Shown piece after piece: positions 1 to 10,154 of a DNA stretch of 64,000 nt. Numbering within the stretch: position 1 is the first letter of the stretch; each line of letters begins with the position of its first letter. The notes beneath the pieces were generated by a model that was given only the letters and a program-made list of their open reading frames with translations, ran no database searches and was not told the origin of the DNA. The DNA comes from Berberis thunbergii (lineage: Eukaryota > Streptophyta > Magnoliopsida > Ranunculales > Berberidaceae), in assembly GCA_003290165.1 (NCBI GenBank), contig QNQO01007601.1, positions 79,578 through 143,577 on the forward strand, in the 5' to 3' direction. The translations under genes and the position numbers were made by a program.

Positions 1-172
1 TGGTGAACTCAAAAGTTGGATAGTTCAAAAGATCCTGCCTCAACACTGAGTAGACCTTCAAGAAGTCCGATTTCACTGATCCATTGACTGCCATTACTGC
101 TGCCTGCTGAGAAGTCACCGAGATGAGAGAGATCCGAATAAGAAGAAGAGGGGTTGGTGGTTTGAGTCTCAT
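1..172 (-). CDS. FPS: Farnesyl diphosphate synthase, first exon (partial, runs off left edge)
   Basis: The minus strand opens at an ATG at 172-170 and stays open to the window edge. From a second in-frame ATG (94-92) it reads MAVNGSVKSDFLKVYSVLRQ, then DLLNYPTFEFT. This matches the conserved N-terminus of plant farnesyl diphosphate synthases (family pattern: K-FLKVYSVLK-ELL-DP-FEFT). The enzyme condenses IPP with DMAPP and GPP to make FPP for sterols and sesquiterpenes; the aspartate-rich catalytic motifs lie beyond the window. The upstream ATG adds 26 residues (MRLKPPTPLLLIRISLISVT...), rich in Leu, Ile, Arg and Ser and without acidic residues, which resembles a mitochondrial presequence. 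Arabidopsis FPS1 is known to make long (mitochondrial) and short (cytosolic) forms from two starts. Family assignment is strong; start choice and long-form targeting are inference. Confidence 0.8.
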   Translation of the reverse strand, partial: MRLKPPTPLLLIRISLISVTSQQAAVMAVNGSVKSDFLKVYSVLRQDLLNYPTFEFT

Positions 173-214
173 CCTCTGTAGTTTGTGGTGACGTTGTTTG
201 TGGCTTTGTGTATG

Positions 215-226
215 TGTTTAAATAGG
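215..226 (-). promoter_or_regulatory. TATA-like box of the FPS gene
   Basis: The minus strand reads CTATTTAAACAC about 45 bases upstream of the long-form ATG. It is the only TATA-like sequence close to the start, and the stretch between it and the ATG has no in-frame ATG. If it is the TATA box, the leader before the long ATG would be only about 10-20 nt. That favours leaky scanning to the second ATG. Confidence 0.4.
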
Positions 227-229
227 AGA

Positions 230-620
230 AAGAGACAGGAGAATTTCCATAATTGTGTTCTTTGATGGATTTGATTTTTGTTGCACATTAAACAGGAACT
301 ATTTAGAATTAAACCGTTCTAAACGGTTAGAATTAAGTTTGGTCCCCACATTTAAGACGAGTAAACGGTTTGAATTAGGTTCTTCCAAATTTGAAATCGA
401 TTTGAACCGTGCACACTCCTACATGTTTCAATTGGCTTCTAAGTTCAAAAGATGAATCCAAGAAGTGATCCAATAGATTTTTTTACTCTTCTTATAATAA
501 CTTAAGGCATGACAGCTCAACGGTTAGGTTCAAACCCAGCTTGCAGCATCTTTATGATTTCTGGGATCTTATAAAAATTCTGCTTGTCTTTCAAAAAAAA
601 TATAAAAATTAAGGCATCTA
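230..620. other. FPS upstream region, no recognised gene
   Basis: AT-rich intergenic sequence between the FPS TATA-like box and the foldback element. It contains short repeated AAACGGTT / GAACCG-type motifs (304-330, 365-375, 403-410). I see no coding signal. Confidence 0.5.
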
Positions 621-639
621 ACTTTTACACCACCACTTT

Positions 640-1215
640 TGTTGAAAGACACTATCACTCCTTACTTTCTGAAGCACACCACCATCTATTGAAGAACGAC
701 ACCAATATAAACGACAAAACTCACCACCACCTTGTTTCTCATATTTTCTCTCTTAGGGAACAACACCACCACCGCACCGCCTTGCCCTGCCCGCCCGCTG
801 GCCATACCTCTTATTTACTTCTCCTTTATTCTTCTCATATTATCTCTTCTTGTCCTATCTTCATATTCTCTTTGTTCCTCTTCTTCTCATCGCTTCTTCT
901 TTTCCCTCTCCTTCTATTCTTTATTTTATTATTTTTTTTGCCCTCGAGAATATTTCTGCGAGTGAGGGTTCCCCATTCGTAGGAGCCTGCGCGAGTGTCA
1001 AATTTTTTTTGCCCTCACGCATGCTCATGCAAATTGGGAACCCCCACTAGCAGGAATTTGCTCGAGGACAAAAAATAAGAAGAGGAAGAAGAGAAAAAAA
1101 AAAGGCAGGGCAAGGTGGTGTTGCTCCGTCAGTTGCTGTGAAGGAAAAAAGAATGTGGAGAATAAGATAAATAGTGGGTGAGAGAGGGTTTATATTGGTG
1201 GTGTCCTTTCGCACA
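640..1215. mobile_element. Foldback (long inverted repeat) element in FPS promoter region
   Basis: Two long arms (about 690-985 and 1025-1208) are inverted copies of each other. The left arm has GACACCAATATAAAC, the CTTGCCCTGCC block and TTTTTTTGCCCTCGAG. The right arm has the complements GTTTATATTGGTGGTGTC, GGCAGGGCAAGG and CTCGAGGACAAAAAA, in reverse order. The arms meet near 1000. There is no transposase and I could not define a TSD, so the ends are approximate. A MITE/foldback origin is inference. It would give a long hairpin if transcribed and lies about 0.5-1 kb upstream of FPS. Confidence 0.6.
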
Positions 1216-1484
1216 TAAAAAGGGGTGGGATGGCCTTCAGCAAAAGTTGTGGTATCAAAAAGTCATACTTTCGAAATTGATTGCATGAGATTCTGGGTTC
1301 TGAGTCCCATCGTGTTTTTTTGTCAGTTGTCTAAAATTTCTTTTGGCGCTCAACAAAGTCCCCAAAGCTCAAATTACTACTTGGTGGTCGCAAGCAGACA
1401 GTTGTTCTTTATCTTATTAGCAAAAGATAACTCGTCCCTGTCTCAGTAAGGTAAATTCCACCCCCACTCACCCTATTGTTTTTA
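1216..1484. other. Short intergenic stretch, nothing recognised
   Basis: I see no coding signal, repeat structure or element end in this stretch. Confidence 0.4.
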
Positions 1485-2325
1485 GGCAACAACTACACCA
1501 CACAACCATTTCCTCTTTCTCACACCACCATTGAGTTTTGTTTTTTTTATTTTTTTTATACCACCAATAAATATGCATAACAGAAAAATCCAAACTCAAA
1601 ACGAAAAAATGCAAAATATGGTAACTGTAGACCAATTTAAACCATCAATTGAAACCGATTCTCAAGTTCATTAAAACATGAAAGTTGTAGTACTATGAAT
1701 TATCTAATAAACACAACTTGAATCACTTAAATGTTTTTTGAAATGAGCAAGTTTGATCATTTTACTAAAGTCGCGCAAATCTGTCTTACAATGAAAACGA
1801 GATAGTGTTCTTGACTTTCAGTCAACTTATGTGCTCGATTATTACATATTCTCAAGTTGATCAAAAAATAAAAGTTGTAGTACTCTGAGTTATCTAATAA
1901 ACACAACTTGAATCGCTTGAAATGTATTGAAATGAGCATTTTATGGTAATTTTACTAAAGTCGTGCAAATTTGTCCGAAAACTTAAAACGGGTTAGTGTT
2001 CCTAACTTTCAGCCAACTTATGTGCTCGATCGAGACCGATCAAACACAAAAGTTGTAGTACTCTGAGTTATCTAATAAAAACAACTTGAATCACTTGAAA
2101 ATGTTTTGAAATGACCAAGTTGTGATCATTTTACTAAAGTCGAGGGAGAGAGAAGAGATTTGAGTGTGGGGAGGGATTTGAAAGAGATTTCGAATTGGGG
2201 AGGGAGGAACCATTGTCAATTTAAATGGTGAGGGAAAAAATGGATGATTTTATTTATGTAAGTGGTGTGAAAAAGTACGGTAGTATGAGAAACAAAGTAG
2301 GTAGTATGAGATAAAGGAAATTTTG
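1485..2325. repeat. Degenerate element with three ~180-190 bp tandem units
   Basis: The block from about 1683 to 2140 holds three diverged tandem units. Each has AGTTGTAGTACT, GAGTTATCTAATAAA, TCATTTTACTAAAGTCG and CAACTTATGTGCTCGAT. The same unit recurs in both orientations inside the foldback element at 52351-54348. CACCACACAAC / CACACCACC motifs at the left and GTGGTGTGAAAAAGTACGG at the right resemble the ends of that element, so this is probably an older, partial relative. No coding content. Confidence 0.6.
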
Positions 2326-2866
2326 GTGTGACGTCTTATTGATTGCTACTTTAAGTGTAGTTATACGAGCTAGAGTTCATGCATTTCACTATAATTAGGG
2401 AGAACTGAGCTGGTTTTTTTTTTTTCTCTCTTTGTATTATATGTTGAATAGGTTCGAGTCGTAAAGTTCTGGGTGAGGGAACTTCAAACTAACAAAGCAA
2501 ACAAAGATTAATTCAACTGTTAAATAATACTGGAAGTTGATCAACTTATCTTTAACAAGGTCGAGAGAGTGTTGAGTTTCGTTTGCATAGTAATCTCGAT
2601 CTTGTATCCTACTTTTCACTACCTACTTGTTCCTCGGGTGTTTGTTTCCTTGGGTTGTTGTTTTGTCTCTCTCTTCTCTATGCTACATCTTATCTTTAGC
2701 TCCCCAATTTTCATCTTTTCACACTTTGAACGCTTAACTGTCTACTGTTTGTCTCTGTATTTTGTTATATGCAGGTCTCCGACGTATTACGATCCTAGGA
2801 AGAGCTCAACATCTTTTCATAATTTAACGCCGACGAATTCTTTCACCACCCCTATGTTTACATTTA
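2326..2866. other. Intergenic stretch with a possible splice acceptor
   Basis: A pyrimidine-rich tract ends in TTATATGCAG at about 2773 and is followed by a short open stretch (SPTYYDPRKSSTSF...). This looks like an intron/exon border, but I do not recognise the peptide and the frame runs into the MITE at 2867. It could be a remnant exon. Confidence 0.3.
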
Positions 2867-3033
2867 GGGCAATTCTGATTGGCGAGGAAACTAGAAGGAA
2901 ACGCGCGAGGGAGTGGGGTGGAACCCTCCATCCCCTTCGAGATGCGTGACTGCACACATCTCGAAGGGGATGGAGGGTTCCACCCCTCCTTCGCACGTTT
3001 CCTCGCTGGTTTCCTATCCAGTTAGACAATCCC
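2867..3033. mobile_element. Mutator-like hairpin MITE, copy 1
   Basis: Flanked by a perfect 9-bp direct repeat TTACATTTA (2858-2866 and 3034-3042), the TSD length typical of Mutator-like elements. Ends are GGGCAATTCT... and ...GACAATCCC. The centre is a hairpin: 2918-2944 pairs perfectly with 2957-2983. It is one of four related copies here (others at 29.6, 47.9 and 48.1 kb). Confidence 0.8.
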
Positions 3034-3042
3034 TTACATTTA

Positions 3043-3509
3043 TTACCTTCGATAGGCTATCAAAGGATCACATCACTAAGTTTAGCTTGATGAGTCATCA
3101 TTCCTTCTCTGCTCCTACTTCCCGCCATGACTCCAACACCAGATCTCCTTATTTATTCCTCAGATCCTATGAAAGATTCATCTATATTCATAATTTGTTT
3201 ACTCACTCATATCTTTTACAAGCTCACCATTGTTATAGAGCGTTGATCATGGAGTCTCCTAGCAACCACCAGACTCTACTCCCAATATATATATATCAAA
3301 TCGCAATTTACTACCCCCCTCTCACTCAATTTCTTCTTTTTAAATACCATTATCTCCAACTCAACTTCGCCATTCACAGCCCCAGTTGAATTTCAATCCT
3401 CTTCTTCACTTCCATAACCTTACTCCAACTCTCTCATTCACATCTAGTCCCCGTTCGGTTATCTCCCTCCTTCCCCTCTCTATCTCCGACAAGCTCAGGA
3501 CCTAACATC
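3043..3509. other. Probable LINE 5' untranslated region / left flank
   Basis: Pyrimidine-rich sequence leading up to the ATG at 3510 of the LINE ORF1 remnant, with a short AT tract (3285-3296). The 5' end of the LINE could not be placed; 5' truncation is common in this class. No gene seen. Confidence 0.4.
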
Positions 3510-3517
3510 ATGACTGA

Positions 3518-4296
3518 TGTAACGACCCGATGCGATCCGCACAGTAAGATATTGTTCGTTTTGGACCCAATCGGCTCGCACGGCTTTAAAAGGCATATTA
3601 CTATGGGATCCAACCTCGCATATATATAACACATCATCATCCCGCACTCAGGCGATGTGGGACTATGATCTCCCCTTGGTAGCTAGTCCAACCCCTCTTG
3701 GGATCCAAATGCCTGTTGGGCCTATTGGGCTCCAACCGTCACCCTCACCCTCATTCTCAGGTCCGCCTACACAAGGGTCTCACAGTCCACTCCCACATAT
3801 ATAACACATCACCATCCCGCACCCAGGTGATGTGGGACTATGATCTCCCCTTGGTAGCTAGTCCAACCCCTCTTGGGATCCACAAGCCTGTTGGGCCTAT
3901 TGGGCTCCAACCCTCAGCCTCCCCCTCAGGTCCGCCCACACAAAGGTCTCATAGTCCACCCCCTTGGGGCCCAACGTCCACGTCGGCTGAGTCAGACTCT
4001 GATATCATTCTGTAACGACCCGATCCTCACAGTAAGATGTTGTCTCCTTTGTGCCCAAACCGGCCTGCATGACTTTAAAACGCGTTATATCATGTAGAGC
4101 CTAGGTCGGACATATAAAACACATCACCCTCCCGCACCCAGACTATGTGAGATTATGATCCCCCCTTGATGGCTAGTCCAATCCCTTTTGAGATCCACAG
4201 GCCTGTTGGACCTATATATTGAACTCCAACTCTCACTCTCACCCTCACCCTCACCCTTACCCTTACCCTCAGGCTCGCCCACACAAAGATCTTACA
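3518..4296 (-). mobile_element. TRIM-like mini LTR retrotransposon
   Basis: Perfect 5-bp TSD ACTGA (3513-3517 and 4297-4301). Terminal repeats 3518-3784 and 4011-4296 both start TGTAACGACCCGAT and end CACA/TACA, giving TG...CA termini on the minus strand. Just inside the right repeat the minus strand reads GAATGATATCAGAGTC, a one-base variant of the initiator-Met-tRNA primer site TGGTATCAGAG. Left of that is a purine tract. A third, 5'-truncated repeat (about 3797-3953) sits inside, so the element is LTR / partial LTR / short internal / LTR, probably from recombination between copies. There is no coding capacity; mobilisation would need another element. Length and structure fit TRIMs. Confidence 0.8.
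4225..4272. repeat. Telomere-like CACCCT/TACCCT short tandem repeat
   Basis: About eight 6-bp units (CACCCT, drifting to TACCCT) lie inside the right TRIM LTR. The left LTR has only two or three units at the same place, so the array expanded after duplication. Confidence 0.7.
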
Positions 4297-4301
4297 ACTG
4301 A

Positions 4302-5122
4302 CCATCCACCTCAACTGCCATGCAGCATCTAGCATGACACAAGAACCCGCTCAACAGATCCTCAAATGTCCCCACCTCAGACGACCTCCTCTCCCCCTCA
4401 GTTACCTCCTCAAACAGCTCCTTGAGCTTCTCATGAAGCCATTATAGCTCAACTAGGCAAACAATTTGCCAATCAACTCACCATACTGCGGAATCGGACA
4501 TTGAAGAATACTGCAGTTGATTCCTTGGAAGATCTTCAACTTTGCTCGGTAGCCAAGTACTACCACTCACGCTCGATTGCTCCATCTCTGTTTGCAAAGC
4601 TTCTTATGGGACAATGGGAGCCTGCCACCAAGTTCATATTGAACTTCTTGACAATGTTCGTGATGACAAGAACACTTACTATCTGATCCCAGTTCACCAG
4701 TCATGAAGATATGCAAAAGGTTCTCTTGTTTGGATCAGACCTTAGTCCATTTTCGGGTGGTTTGTTTCAGTTAAAAATTGGGAGCCATATTTTCTATCCA
4801 TCATCGCTTCCATGAGTTCCTCTAAAATACCCTTTGCCAATGTGAATTTGTTGGCTGATTGTCTAGGTGATCCTATGGACTTTGATCTTTCATCCATTAA
4901 TGATACTTCCGTTCCTTACATTAAATTCAAAGTCTGGTTAGACATCTCCAAACCCCTTCCCAATATGATGAACACAACTTTTGGTGTTTGCAATGAGAGC
5001 AATTATTTGGTTAAATTTGGATATGATTGGTCACAAGTTTGGCAAAGCATGTCCCACAATGTCCCCGGCTTCGAGTTCAGTTCAAAGTTCATCTATAAGT
5101 CAACGAGAACTCTCTCATGTTC
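4302..5122 (+). pseudogene. LINE ORF1 N-terminal part (DUF4283-like)
   Basis: This continues from the ATG at 3510, which the TRIM insertion separated from the rest. The frame is already broken by a TAG soon after the restart. Readable blocks are QFTSHEDMQKVLLFG (about 4690-4740) and the 4812-5122 stretch with DLSSINDTSVPYIKFKVWLD, then ISKPLP and YLVKFGYDWSQ. The order (small DUF4283 fold, then a V-LD-SKPLP strand, then V-F-Y) is that of plant LINE ORF1 RNA-binding proteins. The expected zinc knuckle after it is lost at the hAT-like insertion. Domain naming is by pattern only. Confidence 0.6.
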
Positions 5123-5130
5123 TTCCTTTC

Positions 5131-6006
5131 CAGGGGCGGACCCAGGATTTTAGTCGAGGGGGGGCGAAATGGAAAATACTTATTAGTTGATAATAGTAGT
5201 TATTAATGGTAAAGCCAATTTTTTTACCGAAGCTATTAACTAATAAAAAAAATTCAACTATAAAAAATACAATGCATATATCAAATTGGATCCAAGTGTA
5301 GTCAATTTTAAGCCAAAATAAGGTCACTATTGATAACCTTAGCAAAAAGCAAACAAGCATAATAATTAGAATATATAACTAATATCACAAAAGAGTTTGT
5401 CTAGGCAGTCAGACTTTAAAGCCATTTTTTAGCCAGGCTAGAGCATTTTTACACCTTTACCCATTCTCTTTAAAATACAATCACAAACATTATCTATAGA
5501 AGGGATAGAAATGTAAAAAACTTAAAACTTGACCAAAAAGTGGCTATAAAGCATGGTTGTCTAGAATTGAGAATCACAAAATAATTAGGATAAGTTCTAG
5601 ATGAAGCTAAAAAAATTTGAAATTTGCGAATCTAATATGATCATAATACAATTTCAAAGAAAAAAAGTTTATATGAGGCTCAAATTTTATACGAGTTGTC
5701 TAATGGTATATATTTTCATTAAATTCTATCGTTATTATTTTAGATATTAATTTTAAATATATTGCATTGAAAATAAAATAAAATAAATGCACTCGAAGAG
5801 TATCGAACTCAGGTCTTTTACTAAAAGTGATAAACCTCTAACCACTACACCAACAAAGACATGTTTGAATATTTTCATAAACAATTGACTTATTGTATTC
5901 TACATTATATAATCGATTTTTTAAGACTAAAATATATATACTAAAAATATTTTAAAAGTTGAGGGGGGGCAGCTGCCCCCCTCGTCCCTTAGTAGGTCCG
6001 CCCATG
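5131..6006. mobile_element. hAT-like non-autonomous element (GGGGCGGA family), copy 1
   Basis: Perfect 8-bp TSD TTCCTTTC (5123-5130 and 6007-6014). The TIRs are CAGGGGCGGACC and, on the other strand, CATGGGCGGACC, followed inward by G-runs and C-runs (GAGGGGGGGC / GCCCCCCTCG). There is no open frame, and the inside is AT-rich. It carries a tRNA-like segment (5791-5860, minus). A second member lies at 44784-45780. An 8-bp TSD and a CAGGG-type end fit hAT. Confidence 0.8.
5791..5860 (-). other. tRNA-like segment inside the hAT-like MITE
   Basis: The minus strand reads TGGTGTAGTGGTTAGAGG (an A-box-like pol III motif). About 30 bases later comes GAGTTCGATACTC (a B-box-like motif). The spacing matches a tRNA or tRNA-derived SINE head. 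A full cloverleaf is not convincing, so this is a relic rather than a functional tRNA. Confidence 0.5.
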
Positions 6007-6014
6007 TTCCTTTC

Positions 6015-7290
6015 AATCAAATATAGGAAAGCAGATAGCTCAGATGCTAACAGTCATGCAGTTAAGTCCTCGCCCGTTTCCTCGTCATTTAGAATTTCTG
6101 AAAAAAAATACATTTTCAATCCTGCTGACTCCACACACTCAGATACTAATCAGGTACTGCTACAAGGCCCGGAAGCGGAACGAACACCCAAATACTGGGG
6201 AAGTCTCACAGTTCAGGTTCTTTGCCACCAAGCACATCTTCGGCGCTCCGAATCGACCTAAACTCTGACTTTTGATGGGAATCGAAACAAGTCATTTCCT
6301 ACTGAGTCGACTCAAACTGAGACCGGTCATTTACTCCTCCCAACCACTGCACAAATTTCAAAGCCAACATTAACTCCTCAAAACTCCCCTCTCATTAGTT
6401 CCTCTCCAACCGTAATAACTTCAACTGCGCCCCCGTTCAACATCTCCAATAACTCCATTTACCCATCTCCCCCTCACTTCTGAACATGACACATGGACAG
6501 GGAGTAACTCAAGACACTCCACGTGTTCAACATGTAGCAAGTCCCCAATTCTAGTTGGCCAGAGAAAGGGAGTGAGGCTGCTATTTGGGGAAAATGTACA
6601 CTTTTACCCCCTCTCTTTATTAAAAAAAGGGAGAAAAATATATTTTCGCCTCCCAAACCAGCAGTTGAACCGAGGCCAGCAAGATTTACTCGTAGCAAGT
6701 GGGTCAGTTCCTGACCTTTACTCCATTTAAAGGCGACAATGATGGCTGGTCAGGAACCACATAAGACAGTAACATTATTGTCAGCCTCATTAACTTCATA
6801 CAAAAGTCAGTGCCTCTTCAACCGTCTTTGGTGGGCATGTCAGCCTGTCAGAACTGGCAAACTTCACGACAACTGCTTACACAAATTAATGAGAATATTG
6901 TTGCAAGTCACCTCGCACGTGTGAGCACATGATGTCACTGACTGATGTTCCTCCCTCCTCTCTAGGTCACCAACAAAATTCTTTGTACCACCAAAATGAC
7001 ACCACAACTGAATCCACAATTTTATTACATCATCAGCTGATAGTACAAGCAGATGCTCCCCTAGACTTTCTAGCAAAGAAACATTCTACGAGGATAACTC
7101 AACAACAATAGGAACCTCTCTTATCAGGACAATCGAGCGTCCAACAGTATGCTCAGTTAGATCATCTTACTCACACTCCTCGATCAGGATATTCTCCAAT
7201 AGGTGGTCTTCAACATCGGATGCAATCTTATTTTGGAACAGTCTTTCACCTAAGCTCATCCAAGTCAGTCACAGAACAATTTTTTGGCCC
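6015..7290 (+). pseudogene. LINE ORF1 middle part, heavily degraded
   Basis: Sequence between the hAT-like MITE and the copia insertion. It continues the same LINE: its right end (TCAAT, 7291-7295) is the copia TSD, and the sequence resumes at 21309. Only short Ser/Thr/Pro-rich frames remain, with many stops. At about 6066-6104 there is a scar (TTTCCTCGTCATTTAGAAT) identical in type to the right end of the hairpin MITEs at 48.2 and 29.8 kb, without the matching left arm. The C-terminal half of plant LINE ORF1 proteins is poorly conserved, so nothing more can be assigned. Confidence 0.5.
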
Positions 7291-7295
7291 TCAAT

Positions 7296-7746
7296 TGTAA
7301 AAGTAAATCAAAAGCTTAAGACTCTAGTTGATTCAATGGAAACAAAAAACCTACCTTGATCCATAGCGATTTTTCCTTGATTGTGACGAGTTTGGATCAT
7401 TCGATTGAAATTGATCTTCCGATTGATTCAAGTGTTTCCTTAGAGTCTCTGTTGAGAGGATACATAAGACAATGCCAAAAGTTATCTCTTTTCACGCACA
7501 ACGCTCAATCGGGGACCAATCCATATTTATAATGCTCATAAGTCATAACCCTTCAACTTACGGGCTGTGAATTTCCAATTCTGCCCCTCATTGAATTAGA
7601 AATTACATCCTTATTTGCACCATGTTATTTATTAATACCTTATAGTCCAACACACTATTAGATCACATATTAGATGGACTACACTTTAAGATAACAATAC
7701 ACATTATATTACATATGTGTGCCAACTTTATTGGATTTGTCCAACA
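7296..7746 (-). repeat. Copia 3' LTR
   Basis: 451-bp direct copy of 20846-21303. It contains the minus-strand TATA-like ATTATAAATATGG (about 7523-7535), matching the one in the other LTR. Confidence 0.9.
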
Positions 7747-7914
7747 ATATCCCACTTGGGCCATATATGTTACCTTTAATGTGTATAACCTTATGAGTTC
7801 AAAACTTGCTATCACAAGTAAAGGTAAGTCGAAATAATCTCGTCCATTGACTATACTGATATAGGTTTAAAGCGATTTGCGACACAAGTAACCACTACAA
7901 GAAAAAAGTCCATT

Positions 7915-8100
7915 AATAGCGTTTAGAAAACGCTATGTCTGTCGAAGGGTCTATTACAGCGTTTTAAAAACGCTACAGTAAGTTAGCGTTTTAAAAACGC
8001 TATGGTATATCCTTTTATAGCGTTTTAAAAATGTTATAGTAGAGTCTACCATAGCGTTTCAGAGTATACCATAGCATTTAAAAAACGCTATGGTAGAGTA
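7915..8100. repeat. CACTA-1 left subterminal repeats
   Basis: Six copies of a short palindromic unit, TAGCGTTTTAAAAACGCTAT and variants, at about 7917, 7960, 7984, 8018, 8051 and 8067. In En/Spm such repeats bind the TNPA protein; that role here is inferred. Confidence 0.75.
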
Positions 8101-8389
8101 TACATATCAATTTTTATTTTATTTTATTTTATTTTATTTTGCTATCAAATGACTTTTTATTACATCTTATAAGTTTCATTTCTAGAAAATAAATATTTAA
8201 ATGTGTCAAACTTAAACATTTCCATGAATGGAGGCAAAGTAATGTAATTAATAAGATAATATATTACATTGAGTCACAAAATCTATCAAATAATAAAGAT
8301 AATGTATTACACTTAAACATTTCTTAACTCTCTTAATAAGATAATGTATTACACTTAAACTTAAACATTCTTACTAAAAAAATTCTAAT
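8101..8389. other. AT-rich CACTA interior, nothing recognised
   Basis: (ATTTT)n tract at 8112-8142, then AT-rich sequence with a locally duplicated AATAAGATAATGTATTACA motif. No coding signal. Confidence 0.5.
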
Positions 8390-8750
8390 TTGCCACATGT
8401 ACGCCAGTAGTTGTTGCTTGATTAACTGTAGAAGGGGCCTCGTGTAGTGACCCATTTGAGCTCAATGCGTTGGATGAGTAGCCCATGAATCTTCTGAGGA
8501 GAATCAGAGATATTGAACAACTATTTCATTAGCCGGAACAAAAGATCCATGCTCTATATTGACACGTGCAGCTACTCCATCCACTACTTGTTGTAGATAT
8601 TCAGCTCCAGAACATAGACTGTGGAACCATACAGTCATACACTATCAAATAGGAACAGTGATTAGAGCAACATTTGGAGGCAAAGAATAGTCAGGATCCA
8701 TGGCAGTTGCATTAGTCACATGAGAAGCCTTCCAGTCTTCCATTTTCTGC
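8390..8750 (-). pseudogene. Unidentified exon-like fragment in CACTA-1
   Basis: On the minus strand an acceptor-like GACTTGCAG is followed by a frame reading MEDWKASHVTNATAMDPDYS, then LPPNVALITVP and a stop. A further stretch includes IEHGSFVPANEIVVQ. Codon-like composition and the splice border suggest a fourth captured exon or a transposon-encoded remnant. I do not recognise the family. The frame carries several stops. Confidence 0.35.
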
Positions 8751-10154
8751 AAGTCAATTGTAAGTTTAGAAGATTACAATGTTAGAAAAGAGATTTCCTG
8801 GAATAGTTAAGCTTATAAGTTATACCTCATTACTGGCGGACACTGGCGGAGTTACCTTTGGATTCATATATTGAATATATTGAATATGAGTATGAGTATG
8901 ACCAATGCATTTCTCAAAGTAGCAAGCTTGTTAAGGTATGCAGAGTAACCCATTTTCCTAATTGAATAGAGAAATGAGCATGAATGACATCAAATTAATT
9001 TATGTACTTACCGGTATCCTCACTGAAAGTTTTTCTGTATTGTATTGTATTGCAAAGAAGTATCCTCACTGAAATGAGCATGAATGACATCAAAGTTTTT
9101 CCTCATGGACATAAACATAGCCAAAGAAGTATTGTATTGCAAAGATAAGTTCCATGCATGTCAAATCAAGAATGGTTTTCCCATTAGTCAAACGACCAAC
9201 AAGGTAATTGTCCAAGAAATAAGGGGGCTGTTAGGATTACTCAAGACAATTTTTCAGAGTTATACCCACTAAACTCAAACTTGTGCCAGAAGCCTAAGGC
9301 AGTATGATAATACAAACCATGCTGCTCACTAGAAAAGAAAATTAACTTTTAACATTCTTAGATTCCATGGATACATTTTCTAATTGACTCGAACATAAAA
9401 ATCAAAGATAAAGACAATCAAAGCTAAAATTCTCAACCCAGAACATATAATTTATTTCAAATAGACAGTTTTTATGCTACTAGATTTCTAATTGAAGCCA
9501 AAGCTGGTACTGAACCACACAACTGAGCCTAAAACCAAATCAGATTTCAACGGAAATTCGAAGGCAGAGCTAAGTGACCTAATACAAAAGCAAATTTCAG
9601 ACACCTACAAACCTACGCCAAAAAATTACAAAAAGCATGTGATTATCACAATCACTAAATCATGAGACATAATTAGGTACCTAAGTGATACAATGCAAAT
9701 GAATAGATTGTAAAAACCAATAATAAATCAAGTTTGTTAAAGTGGAGTATAGGACAGGGCCATGTCCTTGATGTTCTAATGTCCTCAACCTAAGCGATAC
9801 CAAGAAATTCATAACCAGATATGACTTCAGTTTATAAATTACCATAGATAACAACACCCCCTACTAGAAAAGAATGAAAAACAAAGTACTAAAAACTAGT
9901 AGTGAATACAAAGTACTAAAACTAGTCCTAATTGCAAAATATGATTACAATATTGACTAATTCATACAAAGAAAATCCTATGCTTTTCCACAGAATTTAT
10001 TCCTATAGTGCAAAAAAGTGAAAAACACAGACCTGATAACTATAAATGTCACTTTTCTCAGTTAACTGCTGAGTGGAATAGTAACTGCATGCAAAAGTGA
10101 GAGTAAAAACAAGCTCCATTAAAAACCAACTAAAAGATGATCTCAGGAGCTTAC
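8751..10154. other. CACTA-1 interior, no recognised gene
   Basis: AT-rich, intron-like sequence. A short duplication (GAAATGAGCATGAATGACAT at 8971 and 9072) brackets an ATTGTATTGTATTGCAAAGAA repeat. It may be intron or 3' flank of the captured VARICOSE segment. Confidence 0.4.

Noticed and set aside
584..982. 132-codon plus-strand frame rich in Ser/Phe/Leu
   Set aside because: It lies inside the arms of a long inverted repeat, is low in complexity and has no family resemblance.
4225..4272. Possible interstitial telomere repeat
   Set aside because: The unit is CACCCT drifting to TACCCT, not the plant telomere CCCTAAA; it is an internal microsatellite of the TRIM LTR.
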